A DNA stretch of 13,297 nucleotides from CAIMUM01 sp034429715 (lineage in GTDB: Bacteria > Chloroflexota > Dehalococcoidia > GIF9 > UBA5629), in assembly GCA_034429715.1 (NCBI GenBank), contig DAOUFR010000057.1, forward strand, positions 1-13,297, written 5' to 3'. Positions 1 to 6,969 of the stretch are shown here, piece by piece. The notes under the pieces were generated by a model that was not told the DNA's origin, did not search any database, and worked only from the letters and a program-made list of their open reading frames with translations. Made by a program: the position numbers and the translations under genes. The stretch's first letter is position 1, and every line of letters starts with the position of its first letter.

Positions 1-39
1 CCCCTACATTTGAGAACGCCGTATGTTATTATTTGAAGC

Positions 40-771
40 GTGGAATCCATCCCCCTCCTCAAGTACCTGGTTGAAGCAGGCCTGGGCGCCAGGCGCCGGG
101 TAGTCGCCGCTATTAAGGTCGGTCGCGTTGCGGTCAACGGGAAGCAGGCCGAAAGCTACACGATGCCGGTCTATCCGCAGGCTGACAGGATCACTTTCGA
201 CGGCAAACCTGTCTCTTTCCATGCCAGGGCCAGGACCGTGCTGATGTTGAACAAACCCCTGGACCTGCTGACCACCACCAGCGACGACCGCGGCCGGCAG
301 ACTGTGCTCGATATCCTCCCCACTGAATATCGCGGGCTGGGCCTGTATCCTGTGGGGAGGCTGGACCACGATACCACCGGGCTGCTTCTGCTCACCAATG
401 ACGGCAATCTAACCTACCGCCTGACGCATCCCCGCTTCGAGCTGGGCAAGGAATACCTTGTTCACATAGAAGTTACGCTGAGCCAGCAGGAAAAAGAGCT
501 GCTGGAAAAAGGTGTGCTGCTGGACGACGGCGCCACCGCTCCGGCCAGCGTTAAGGAGATCGGCTACGAGCCGCCCTACAATTACAGCATCACCATCCAC
601 GAGGGGCGCAACCGCCAGGTCAGGCGCATGTTCGCCCATCTTGGATATACCGTTAAAGCCTTAAAACGTGTCAGGATGGGAAATCTCAGGCTGGGCGACC
701 TGGCTGAAGGAAGCTTCAGAAGACTCTCTGCACAGGAGATCGCATCGGCCCTGCGCCAGCACAAACAATAG
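40..771 (+). CDS. RsuA/RluB-family rRNA pseudouridine synthase
   Basis: Predicted to isomerise a specific uridine of rRNA to pseudouridine during ribosome assembly in the cytoplasm. The 243-residue protein has an N-terminal S4 RNA-binding domain (about residues 5-60, with ARRR and GRVAVNG) followed by the catalytic domain. The catalytic motif GRLDHDTTGLLLLTNDG spans residues 106-122, with D109 the expected catalytic aspartate. KEYLVHI (137-143) and EGRNRQVRRMF (188-198) are the other family motifs. Length and layout suit the RsuA/RluB/RluE/RluF group, but the exact rRNA target cannot be told. The start is GTG at 40: an in-frame TGA lies at 34-36, so nothing further upstream is possible. I see no Shine-Dalgarno sequence before it. 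The gene seems to be monocistronic within the window. Confidence 0.93.
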   Translation: MESIPLLKYLVEAGLGARRRVVAAIKVGRVAVNGKQAESYTMPVYPQADRITFDGKPVSFHARARTVLMLNKPLDLLTTTSDDRGRQTVLDILPTEYRGLGLYPVGRLDHDTTGLLLLTNDGNLTYRLTHPRFELGKEYLVHIEVTLSQQEKELLEKGVLLDDGATAPASVKEIGYEPPYNYSITIHEGRNRQVRRMFAHLGYTVKALKRVRMGNLRLGDLAEGSFRRLSAQEIASALRQHKQ

Positions 772-787
772 CACGCTCGAGTTCACA

Positions 788-811
788 ATCATTGACGAGT
801 AAGTCAATGAT
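788..811. promoter_or_regulatory. 9-bp perfect inverted repeat upstream of the SDR gene
   Basis: ATCATTGAC (788-796) and GTCAATGAT (803-811) are perfect reverse complements separated by 6 nt. No T-run follows on either side, so a rho-independent terminator is unlikely. It lies about 80 bp ahead of the SDR start and just upstream of a TACAAT (835-840) that could be a -10 box. It could be an operator or an mRNA hairpin at the end of the pseudouridine synthase transcript; function is not shown. Confidence 0.4.
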
Positions 812-888
812 GTGCAGCCGTTGCCCTGTTGGTGTACAATATGCAGGGCTTTGCTCGCAACTAATAAAAATAAGGAGTGTGATTCAAT

Positions 889-1830
889 ATGGGTAACAGG
901 CTAAAGGGTAAGGTAGCAATCGTTACGGGTTCGGGACGCGGCATCGGCCGTGCCGAGGCCATGGCGCTGGCCGCTGAGGGTGCCAAGGTTGTTGTCAACG
1001 ACCTCGGCGCAGCTTCGGACGGCTCCGGCAAATCGGCCAGCCCGGCGGAGGAAGTCTGCCAGGAGATTAAGAAGCTGGGCGGCGAGGCCGTACCCAATTT
1101 TGATTCTGTGGCCACCTGGGCCGGCGGCGAGAATATCGTAAAGACCGCTATCGATAAATTCGGCCGTATCGACATCCTGGTCAACAACGCGGGCATCCTG
1201 CGCGACCGCATGCTCTTCAACATGAGCGAAGACGAGTGGGATATTATTCTCAAAATACATCTATATGGCCATTTTTACTGCGCCAGGGCTGCTTCCCCAT
1301 ATATGCGCCAGCAGCGCTGGGGCCGCATCATCAACACGTCCTCCATCGCCGGCCTGGGAAACATGGGCCAGACCAACTACAGCGCGGCCAAAGAGGGCAT
1401 CGTCGGCTTCACCCGCTCGGCGGCGCTGGATCTGGGTAAATACGGCATAACCTGCAATGCCATCCGTCCCAATGCAGCCACGCGCATGACGGTTACACCC
1501 GAGCTCAAGGCCGCCTGGGAGAAGAGGGCCGCAGCGGCGGGCATCACCGACAAGGCGCAGTTCGAGGCCATGATCAGCCAGATGTTCGCCTCCAAACCTG
1601 AGAATATCGCCCCGGTAGTGGTTTTCCTCTGCACGGACGAGGCTGCCAACATCAACGGCAGGACCCTCTTCATCAACCTCAACCAGATCGGCCTGTATTC
1701 CGAGCCTGCACTGATCAAGGAGATCAACAAGGCCGAAGGTTTCTGGTCTGTTGATGAACTGGTCAAAGAGATCCCGGGCAAGCTGACGGGCGATCTGGTG
1801 AACCCCGCGCCGCCACAGCCGGCCAAATAA
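889..1830 (+). CDS. SDR-family (3R)-hydroxyacyl-CoA dehydrogenase / 3-oxoacyl reductase-like
   Basis: A short-chain dehydrogenase/reductase of 313 residues, most likely acting on a 3-hydroxyacyl/3-oxoacyl thioester with NAD(P). The cofactor motif TGSGRGIG is at residues 13-20, NNAG at 99-102, and the active site has S151/S152, Y164 and K168 in NYSAAK. The segments VVVNDLGAASDG, VNNAGILRDR, GQTNYSAAK and IRPNAATRMT resemble the dehydrogenase unit of multifunctional enzyme type 2 (HSD17B4-like) more than ordinary FabG. The protein is also about 65 residues longer than FabG, with an extended C-terminal part. Relative to HSD17B4 the loop between the serine pair and the tyrosine looks one residue shorter. 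A good AAGGAG (872-877) precedes the ATG. A strong hairpin terminator follows, so the gene is probably transcribed alone. The substrate is inferred from family only. Confidence 0.88.
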   Translation: MGNRLKGKVAIVTGSGRGIGRAEAMALAAEGAKVVVNDLGAASDGSGKSASPAEEVCQEIKKLGGEAVPNFDSVATWAGGENIVKTAIDKFGRIDILVNNAGILRDRMLFNMSEDEWDIILKIHLYGHFYCARAASPYMRQQRWGRIINTSSIAGLGNMGQTNYSAAKEGIVGFTRSAALDLGKYGITCNAIRPNAATRMTVTPELKAAWEKRAAAAGITDKAQFEAMISQMFASKPENIAPVVVFLCTDEAANINGRTLFINLNQIGLYSEPALIKEINKAEGFWSVDELVKEIPGKLTGDLVNPAPPQPAK

Positions 1831-1851
1831 ACCGCTCAAATAGATAAGTTA

Positions 1852-1899
1852 AACAGAAGGGCATCACCCAAGAGATGCCCTTCTGTTATAATCTCTTTT
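1852..1899 (+). terminator. Rho-independent terminator after the SDR gene
   Basis: A 14-bp perfect stem pairs 1852-1865 with 1874-1887 (core AGAAGGGCATC / GATGCCCTTCT) around an 8-nt loop. It is followed by a T-rich but interrupted tail ending TCTCTTTT at 1899. It begins 21 nt after the SDR stop codon, which fits termination of that transcript. Confidence 0.8.
1884..1892 (+). promoter_or_regulatory. Extended -10 box overlapping the terminator stem, for the efflux gene
   Basis: TGTTATAAT (1884-1892) matches the extended -10 consensus TGnTATAAT exactly. It sits on the 3' arm and tail of the SDR terminator, about 43 nt ahead of the likely efflux gene start. There is no recognisable -35 box 17 nt upstream, as expected for extended -10 promoters. 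Transcription start would be near 1899. Confidence 0.45.
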
Positions 1900-1934
1900 A
1901 ACAAGCGCCGGCAGGTTTCAATCAGAGGTTGAAA

Positions 1935-3401
1935 ATGAATGATTTCATCGTGCAGGACAGCCGACGTCAGCTCTGGATCGTCATAAGCGTGGCATTTGCA
2001 GCGTTTATGGCTGCGCTGGATACCTATATTGTCAACGTGGCCCTGCCCACCATAGCGTCGGATTTCAATGCCAGTCCCACCGATGCGGCGCTCATCACGC
2101 TTTCATACCTGCTGATCATCACCAGCACCCTGCTTATCTTCGGCAAGATCGGGGAGAGGACGGGATTCAAAGTCGTATTTGTCGCCGGATTCGCACTGTT
2201 CGCCGTCGGCTCTTTCCTGAGTGGCCTGGCCCCCACCCTGTACCTGCTCTCAGGCGCACGCTGCATACAGGGATTTGGCGCCGCCATGCTTTACGCCGTG
2301 GGAATGGCCATGATAATCAGGTACATACCGCCGGGCAAGCGCGGCTGGGCTTTCGGCATCACCTCGACCGGGGCCGGAATGGGTGTGATTATAGGCGCGC
2401 CCATGGGCGGTTTTATCACGCAGTACCTGGACTGGCACTGGATATTCTGGTTCAACGTGCCGGTCGGTATCGCCGCCGTCATCGTGGCACTGAAGGTGAT
2501 GCCCAATGACCGCGTACGCCGTGAAAAAGGCGTCAAACTTCCCCCCTTCGACATCGCCGGCGCAGTAATGAGCTTTATCGCTCTGGCGCTCCTTGTGGGA
2601 GGGATCAACCGGGGCCAGCAGTTCGGCTGGAACCACTGGGGCATCTGGGGCTCATTCACACTCGCCGCCATACTTTTCATAGCGTTCGTACTGTGGGAGA
2701 AGAGGTGCCGCGATCCCCTGCTCGATATGTCCCTTTTCAAGTTCGCCAGCTTCGGCTTCGGATCGTTCGCCGCGCTGGCCGCATGGAGCATGTACTCCGG
2801 AGGCAACTTCCTCTTCCCCTTCTACCTGACCATGATCCAGGGCCTTTCATCCAGCATGATCGGCTCCATCTTCCTTATCAGCTCCGTTGTATATATCGCC
2901 ACCAGCCTTTACATGGGGCGGCTGTCCGACCGGATCGGCAGGCGTGTGCTGTGCTGCGCCGGGATGATCTCGGCCTGCGCGGCGCTGATTTTCCTGGCGT
3001 TGACGATGGGCCTGCCCTCCCTCATTCCCATGATGGTCTATCTGGCATGGATCGGCGTGTCCATGGGCACATTCGTCTCGCCCAATAACAGTCTTATGCT
3101 GGGATCCATACCGACCGACAACCAGGGCGAAGCGTCGGCGGCATCCAGGGCCATGCAAAACCTGGGTATGGTGCTGGGCGTAGCCATCTTTGAGACCGTG
3201 TTTTCGGCCTTCATACCGTCCGCCGACCTGGGCTCCGAGCAGGCCGTTGCAGGTGTGCCAACAAACGTGCTTGTGATGGGCTTCAGCGCCGCCTGTTTTG
3301 TGGGCGCCGCCATGTGCGTGGCGTCCCTCATCCTGTCCTGGCTGGCCAAAGAAGACAGTGCGGCTGCAACGGGCGAAAAGCCCGTGTCCATAGCGATTTA
3401 G
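1935..3401 (+). CDS. DHA2-family (EmrB/QacA-type) MFS drug efflux transporter
   Basis: A proton-driven multidrug efflux protein of the inner membrane, 488 residues. I count 14 hydrophobic segments, the DHA2 (14-TM) layout. Family motifs are present: LDTYIVNVALPTIASDF in TM1, the motif-A-like GKIGERTGFK after TM2, RCIQGFGAAML in TM4, and motif C as GAGMGVIIGAPMGGFI in TM5. The second-half loop GRLSDRIGRR repeats motif A. A TTG at 1929 could open the frame six nt earlier. However, the AGAGG at 1924-1928 would directly abut that TTG, while it lies 6 nt before the ATG at 1935, so ATG is preferred. The acetyltransferase gene follows after 28 nt, probably in the same transcript. Exported compounds cannot be predicted. 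No EmrA-type membrane-fusion partner is adjacent, which suits a single-membrane cell but does not prove one. Confidence 0.92.
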   Translation: MNDFIVQDSRRQLWIVISVAFAAFMAALDTYIVNVALPTIASDFNASPTDAALITLSYLLIITSTLLIFGKIGERTGFKVVFVAGFALFAVGSFLSGLAPTLYLLSGARCIQGFGAAMLYAVGMAMIIRYIPPGKRGWAFGITSTGAGMGVIIGAPMGGFITQYLDWHWIFWFNVPVGIAAVIVALKVMPNDRVRREKGVKLPPFDIAGAVMSFIALALLVGGINRGQQFGWNHWGIWGSFTLAAILFIAFVLWEKRCRDPLLDMSLFKFASFGFGSFAALAAWSMYSGGNFLFPFYLTMIQGLSSSMIGSIFLISSVVYIATSLYMGRLSDRIGRRVLCCAGMISACAALIFLALTMGLPSLIPMMVYLAWIGVSMGTFVSPNNSLMLGSIPTDNQGEASAASRAMQNLGMVLGVAIFETVFSAFIPSADLGSEQAVAGVPTNVLVMGFSAACFVGAAMCVASLILSWLAKEDSAAATGEKPVSIAI

Positions 3402-3429
3402 CGTACCCTTTGTACAGAGGTTACATTCG

Positions 3430-3924
3430 ATGCAGGGCTATGAGATAAGACGGGTGCGGGAGGCGGATCGCAGCGCCGTGGTGGGCATCTTCAACTACTT
3501 CGTTGAGAACAGCTTCGCTGCTTACCCCGATAAAAAAGTGGGGCCGGAGATCTTCGACCTGCTTAAAAATATGAGCCGGGCGGGAGTTTTTTATGTGGCG
3601 GAAACGGCAGACAAAGAGGTGATAGGCTTCGCCCTGCTGAGACACCACCAGGTTGCCGAGGCATTCAAGCGGGCAGGGGAGATCACCTATTTCATCCTTC
3701 CCCGGCATGAGCGCAGGGGCCTGGGCTCCCGCTTGATGGAGACTATTATTATTGATGCCAGGGCCGCCGGTGTGGAAACACTGCTGGCCAATATATCATC
3801 GCTCAACGAGGTGAGCCTTAAATTCCACCTTAAGCACGGATTTAAAGAGTGCGGACGCTTCCGGCGCATCGGGAAGAAATTCGGCCGGGATTTCGACGTC
3901 CTCTGGATGCAGAAATTCCTGTAG
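3430..3924 (+). CDS. GNAT-family N-acetyltransferase, PAT-like
   Basis: A 164-residue Gcn5-related acetyltransferase that would transfer acetyl from acetyl-CoA to a small amine or a protein. The fold is recognisable from YEIRRVREAD at the N-terminus, the acetyl-CoA pyrophosphate-binding loop RRGLGSRL (about residues 96-103), and the C-terminal LKFHLKHGFKECGRF. The last element is typical of phosphinothricin/methionine sulfoximine acetyltransferase relatives. AGAGG (3416-3420) lies 9 nt before the ATG. The gene starts 28 nt after the efflux gene stop and has no evident promoter of its own. The pair may therefore act together, one modifying and one exporting a toxic compound; that pairing is inference. 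The actual acceptor is unknown. Confidence 0.88.
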   Translation: MQGYEIRRVREADRSAVVGIFNYFVENSFAAYPDKKVGPEIFDLLKNMSRAGVFYVAETADKEVIGFALLRHHQVAEAFKRAGEITYFILPRHERRGLGSRLMETIIIDARAAGVETLLANISSLNEVSLKFHLKHGFKECGRFRRIGKKFGRDFDVLWMQKFL

Positions 3925-3935
3925 GCCGGCAATTT

Positions 3936-4021
3936 GTCATTGCGGGGAACGCAGTGACGAAGCAATCTTGTGCCGTCATACGGGTGAACAGGATTGCCGC
4001 GCCCTCCGGGCTCGCAATGAC
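3936..4021. repeat. Degenerate palindromic intergenic repeat (MITE-like relic)
   Basis: GTCATTGCG (3936-3944) and CGCAATGAC (4013-4021) form perfect 9-bp terminal inverted repeats of an 86-bp element. Inner arms also match: GCAATC (3962-3967) against GATTGC (3992-3997). The layout and terminal sequence resemble the GTCATTGCGAG...GAAGCAATCT...CTCGCAATGAC non-coding repeats found in many copies in a range of bacterial genomes, which is general knowledge and not tested here. This copy is imperfect inside and encodes no protein. It separates the convergent acetyltransferase and HtrA genes, so its fold may also help end transcription in both directions. Confidence 0.72.
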
Positions 4022-4040
4022 CGATGATGATTAATACTGG

Positions 4041-5309
4041 CTACTTCGAGCGGAACTCGAAAGGCCCGAATTTGAATTCGTTCTGATTGGAATCCGGCGC
4101 GGGTATCCACTCCTGGCCGTCTCCCTGTTCGAACTCATAGTATCCCGGCAGTCTGTCCGGCCATTCGGCCAGATCGACCGGCAACGAGATCTTCTGATCG
4201 CCCCTCTGTATGGACAGCGTCACCCTGTCTCCCGGCTTCTTGCCGTTGAAGTACGAAAGGATATCGTCGACTTTGGCGACGGAGGTCTCATCGATCGCCG
4301 TGATGATATCTCCACCTGCCGCAGGTTCATTTTGTTTATTCCTGCCGCTCTCCACCAGCCCGGCCTTGTCCGCAGGGCTGCCGGTCATAACGCCGACAAT
4401 GTACACGCCCTTCGTCGTCTTAAGGTCCAGCTTGTCCGCCAGCTCCCGGTTGACGGGCATGCCCTCGATGCCGAGCCAGGGGGTCCTGATCGTGCTGCCC
4501 TTGAGCAGCTCGGGCAGTACTTTTTTAGCGGTATTGATAGGGACGGCGAATCCCACCCCGTTGGCCGTGGCCTCTATGGCGGTATTGATACCGACCACTT
4601 CGCCTTTCGAATTGAGCAGCGGGCCGCCGGAATTGCCCGGATTGATTGCGGCGTCCGTCTGTATGATATCCGTAATGTTGCGGCTGTTGGAATTTGGTAT
4701 GGACCTGCCAGTGCCGCTGATGATGCCGATGGTGATAGAGCCCTGCAGCCCGTAGGGAGAACCAAGGGCCAATGCCATCTGGCCGGGCCTGACCTTGCTG
4801 GAATCAGCCAGCACCAGGTATGTCAGGTTGGGTACCCTGGAGGCGTCGATCTGCAGCAAGGCTACGTCGTTGTTATGGTCCACTCCAATGACTTTCCCCT
4901 CAAGCTCGGTGCCATCACTGAGCACCACTTTGACGTTAGTAGCCTTTTCCACCACGTGGTTGTTGGTCAGGATATGGCCCTGATCATCGATGATGAATCC
5001 GGATCCCTGCCCCCATATGTCGGGTATATCCAGGCCGAAGGGGCCGAGCAATTTAGAAGCGACCGCTGTCTCGGATTCCACCTGCACCACGGCCGGTATA
5101 CACTTTTCATACAGCGAAACAACCGTGTCTTCATCGTAGAGCGGAGTTACCTGCACCGTCGCCGATGAAGAGGGAAGGTTCAGGGACTTCTGCTCCGTGG
5201 AAACTGACCCCGCGCTGCAGCCGGTGACCAATAGCACAGCAATTAAAAGGGCAGCGGCCAGCGTTACGATCATGCTGCGCCGTCCACTGCAAATTTTTAA
5301 TAAAAACAT
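4041..5309 (-). CDS. htrA: HtrA/DegP-type serine protease lipoprotein with PDZ domain
   Basis: An extracytoplasmic quality-control protease of 422 residues that would degrade or hold misfolded envelope proteins. The N-terminus has a basic stretch, a hydrophobic segment and a lipobox, VTGC, with C31 as the lipid-modified cysteine. The chymotrypsin-like domain carries the full triad: H118 in TNNHVV, D148 in HNNDVALLQID and S227 in GNSGGPLL. One PDZ domain follows at about 278-380 (WLGIEG to SLPVDL), then an acidic and aromatic tail ending at 422. A single PDZ domain is the DegS/HhoA-type layout. The start is well supported: GGGAGG lies 6 nt before the ATG. The gene begins 36 nt after the stop of the putative anti-sigma gene, with no clear promoter between. 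It is therefore likely co-transcribed with the sigma circuit and an output of it. Confidence 0.93.
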   Translation of the reverse strand: MFLLKICSGRRSMIVTLAAALLIAVLLVTGCSAGSVSTEQKSLNLPSSSATVQVTPLYDEDTVVSLYEKCIPAVVQVESETAVASKLLGPFGLDIPDIWGQGSGFIIDDQGHILTNNHVVEKATNVKVVLSDGTELEGKVIGVDHNNDVALLQIDASRVPNLTYLVLADSSKVRPGQMALALGSPYGLQGSITIGIISGTGRSIPNSNSRNITDIIQTDAAINPGNSGGPLLNSKGEVVGINTAIEATANGVGFAVPINTAKKVLPELLKGSTIRTPWLGIEGMPVNRELADKLDLKTTKGVYIVGVMTGSPADKAGLVESGRNKQNEPAAGGDIITAIDETSVAKVDDILSYFNGKKPGDRVTLSIQRGDQKISLPVDLAEWPDRLPGYYEFEQGDGQEWIPAPDSNQNEFKFGPFEFRSK

Positions 5310-5345
5310 TTATAACCTCCCGGTATTAGATATCCGTAATTAAGA

Positions 5346-6155
5346 TCAAAGGTTCTGCGGTCCGAAGAATATCTCGTAGTAGTACATATTGCCCGCCTCC
5401 GGCTCTGTGATACGCTCAACGCGGCCCTGATCCAGGTCGACCAGTGCCAGCCAGGTTTTCCCATCGAGCTGCACCGATACGATGGCCTGTGCAGTGGCGG
5501 GCGTGACTTTTAAAATGGAGCCGCCGATAACGGACATATTGGAGACGGAGGAGAAAATGGGGAAGACCCTGTCCACACTTCCGCCCCTGTCCATGACACT
5601 TTTCATCCTCTCATCCGCAACGGCGATTTTTATCGCGCGTTCACGCTCAACCTGGGCCAGCTCCGGCATAAAAAGCCCCTCGTAGCGCCGTGCGCTCACC
5701 ACCGTTTTGACGTTTATATCCACATCGGCTTCGATTAAATCACCCATACAGCGCCCGCAGATTACGCTGGCCATTCCGTCTCTCACATCCACACGCATTA
5801 TGATGATCTCCCCTGTGCCGTTGAGGCGCTGCTGTATGCCGGGGTCCTTTTTGACCACGTCTGCAGCGACAACCGAGGGCGAGGGGGCGGACAGATAAAA
5901 GGCCAGCGAAAGCACGGCGGCGACAACGAAGATCGCCAGGCCGCTGGCGGCGGCCATCCTCCAGGCCGGCGCGCGCAGCCAGTTCAGCCAGCCCTGAAAG
6001 ATGTTCCCCGGCGATGCATGGCTTCTGCCCGCTGCCAGAGCTTCCGTATAGGCGCCCTCCAGCAGCACCTTTCGCAGGCTGCTTTTATGGCCCGTTACCA
6101 TCAGGTCGGGCAGATCAGTGCTTTCCAGCATCCTGATAAGCGCTTCTTTTTTCAT
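5346..6155 (-). CDS. Single-pass membrane protein, candidate anti-sigma factor / envelope sensor
   Basis: 269 residues; I do not recognise a named family. A cytoplasmic N-terminal part (about 1-66) is followed by one transmembrane helix (about 68-90, AAASGLAIFVVAAVLSLAFY) and an outside domain of about 175 residues. The outside domain contains CGRC at 133-136. It also has a stretch ERERAIKIAVADERMKSVM followed near the end by WLALVDLDQGRVERI, which recalls PepSY-like helix/strand units. The gene lies 52 nt downstream of the ECF sigma gene and directly upstream of htrA. By position and topology it is best read as the regulator that holds the sigma factor at the membrane, though no classical zinc-binding anti-sigma HxxxCxxC motif is visible in the cytoplasmic part. 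A weak GGAAG lies about 10 nt before the ATG. An ECF-like promoter sits just upstream. Confidence 0.62.
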   Translation of the reverse strand: MKKEALIRMLESTDLPDLMVTGHKSSLRKVLLEGAYTEALAAGRSHASPGNIFQGWLNWLRAPAWRMAAASGLAIFVVAAVLSLAFYLSAPSPSVVAADVVKKDPGIQQRLNGTGEIIIMRVDVRDGMASVICGRCMGDLIEADVDINVKTVVSARRYEGLFMPELAQVERERAIKIAVADERMKSVMDRGGSVDRVFPIFSSVSNMSVIGGSILKVTPATAQAIVSVQLDGKTWLALVDLDQGRVERITEPEAGNMYYYEIFFGPQNL

Positions 6156-6179
6156 AACACTGTGCTTCCGTCCAATAAT

Positions 6180-6208
6180 ATAATGTGTTTTAACATAAAA
6201 AGTTGCAT
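6180..6208 (-). promoter_or_regulatory. ECF-type promoter motif ahead of the anti-sigma/htrA genes
   Basis: Read on the minus strand: ATGCAAC (6208-6202), T-rich start of spacer, then CATTAT (6185-6180). Exactly 16 nt lie between GCAAC and CATTAT. It has the same parts and the same spacing as the motif ahead of the sigma gene. The -35 part overlaps the sigma stop codon. A start of transcription near 6173 would leave a short leader to the ATG at 6155. The GCAAC / N16 / C-TTAT form resembles the AAC-N16-CGT architecture of ECF promoters. Confidence 0.6.
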
Positions 6209-6801
6209 CACTTCATTTGTTCGCGCAGCTTTTCGACCCCCCTGTGCAGCAGCGACTTGATGGTGCCCTCTTTCTTGCCCAGTATCTTCACCATCTCGCG
6301 TATCTTCTTTTTTTCGAAGAACTTCAGGGCTATGACCTCCTGATAAATAAAGGGCAGCTCGGAGATCTTCCTGTGCAGCGTGATGAATTCCTCGTGCCGG
6401 CTCAGCTCCTCCTCCGCCTCGTTTATCTCGTCGCTGTAATCGCCGGTGTCCGCCAGGTCAGCGATGGATTCGATGCTGGATATCCTCCTTCCCCCTTCCC
6501 TGCGATAATGGTCGTTGACCTCATTGCTGGCGATGCGGTATAGCCAGGCTGCGAAGGGCACGTCCCGCCAGCGATACTTTTTAATCTGCGAAAAGGCTTT
6601 GAGAAAGGTTATCGATGTTATGTCAAGTGCAAGCTGAACATTGGCTGTGCGTTTCAGAGCGTAGTTGAAGATGCGCCGATAGTAGACCTCGTACAGTTCA
6701 CCGAAGGCCTCCGGGCTGTGCTGGGCGCGTTTTACCAGTTCCTTTTCCGCCTGCAACTGGTCCGGCGTAAGCGAAGTATCAGACGTCATATGATCGGGCA
6801 T
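6208..6801 (-). CDS. ECF-subfamily RNA polymerase sigma factor
   Basis: 197 residues with only sigma regions 2 and 4, the extracytoplasmic-function layout. Region 2 runs from about residue 31 to 101: AFGELYEVYYRRIF, then DITSITFLKAF and FAAWLYRIASNEVNDHYRR. Region 4 is at about 140-195: ISELPFIYQEVIALKFFEKKKIREM, then the helix-turn-helix KKEGTIKSLLHRGVEKL. An acidic linker (about 110-135) joins them. The protein would direct RNA polymerase to a small set of promoters in response to an envelope signal. Two starts are possible, ATG at 6801 or ATG at 6789 (residue 5); neither has a good Shine-Dalgarno sequence. The membrane protein and HtrA genes follow on the same strand. A promoter motif matching the ECF pattern lies directly upstream, suggesting autoregulation. 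Confidence 0.93.
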   Translation of the reverse strand: MPDHMTSDTSLTPDQLQAEKELVKRAQHSPEAFGELYEVYYRRIFNYALKRTANVQLALDITSITFLKAFSQIKKYRWRDVPFAAWLYRIASNEVNDHYRREGGRRISSIESIADLADTGDYSDEINEAEEELSRHEEFITLHRKISELPFIYQEVIALKFFEKKKIREMVKILGKKEGTIKSLLHRGVEKLREQMK

Positions 6802-6818
6802 GTAACACAGTTTAACTC

Positions 6819-6847
6819 ATAACGTAATGGATGCAAAAAGGTTGCAT
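6819..6847 (-). promoter_or_regulatory. ECF-type, probably autoregulated promoter of the sigma gene
   Basis: On the minus strand: ATGCAAC (6847-6841), CTTTTT at the start of the spacer, then CGTTAT (6824-6819). The spacing between GCAAC and CGTTAT is exactly 16 nt. This closely matches the known ECF layout of an AAC-containing -35 and a CGT-type -10 about 16 nt apart. The -35 part is also one arm of a perfect ATGCAA / TTGCAT inverted repeat with a 5-nt centre (6831-6847). Transcription would start near 6812, only about 10 nt ahead of the first ATG. Confidence 0.62.
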
Positions 6848-6940
6848 GTATAAAACGGCCTTCAGCGACATTGGAAATCGCGACATGCAACAGGAAACGT
6901 GTGCGAACAGGCGCGCTGAACTATCTCGTTATTGGTTCTT

Positions 6941-6962
6941 AAAACCCCTGCATTGATCGGGG
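6941..6962 (-). terminator. Weak possible terminator after the solute-binding protein gene
   Basis: On the minus strand, CCCC (6962-6959) can pair with GGGG (6948-6945) across a 10-nt loop and is followed by TTTT (6944-6941). The stem is short. It starts 8 nt after the stop codon of the solute-binding protein gene and upstream of the sigma promoter. It is plausible as an attenuating end of the upstream transcript and no more. Confidence 0.35.
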
Positions 6963-6969
6963 ATATGCA

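Noticed and set aside
4332..5168. A 278-codon open frame on the plus strand opposite htrA
   Set aside because: It is antisense to a protease gene with all its motifs and a strong ribosome site; the translated product resembles no family and has the composition of a shadow frame.
6885..6891. A third ATGCAAC, on the plus strand, considered as another sigma promoter
   Set aside because: No CRTTAT follows at 16 nt and no plus-strand gene lies downstream.
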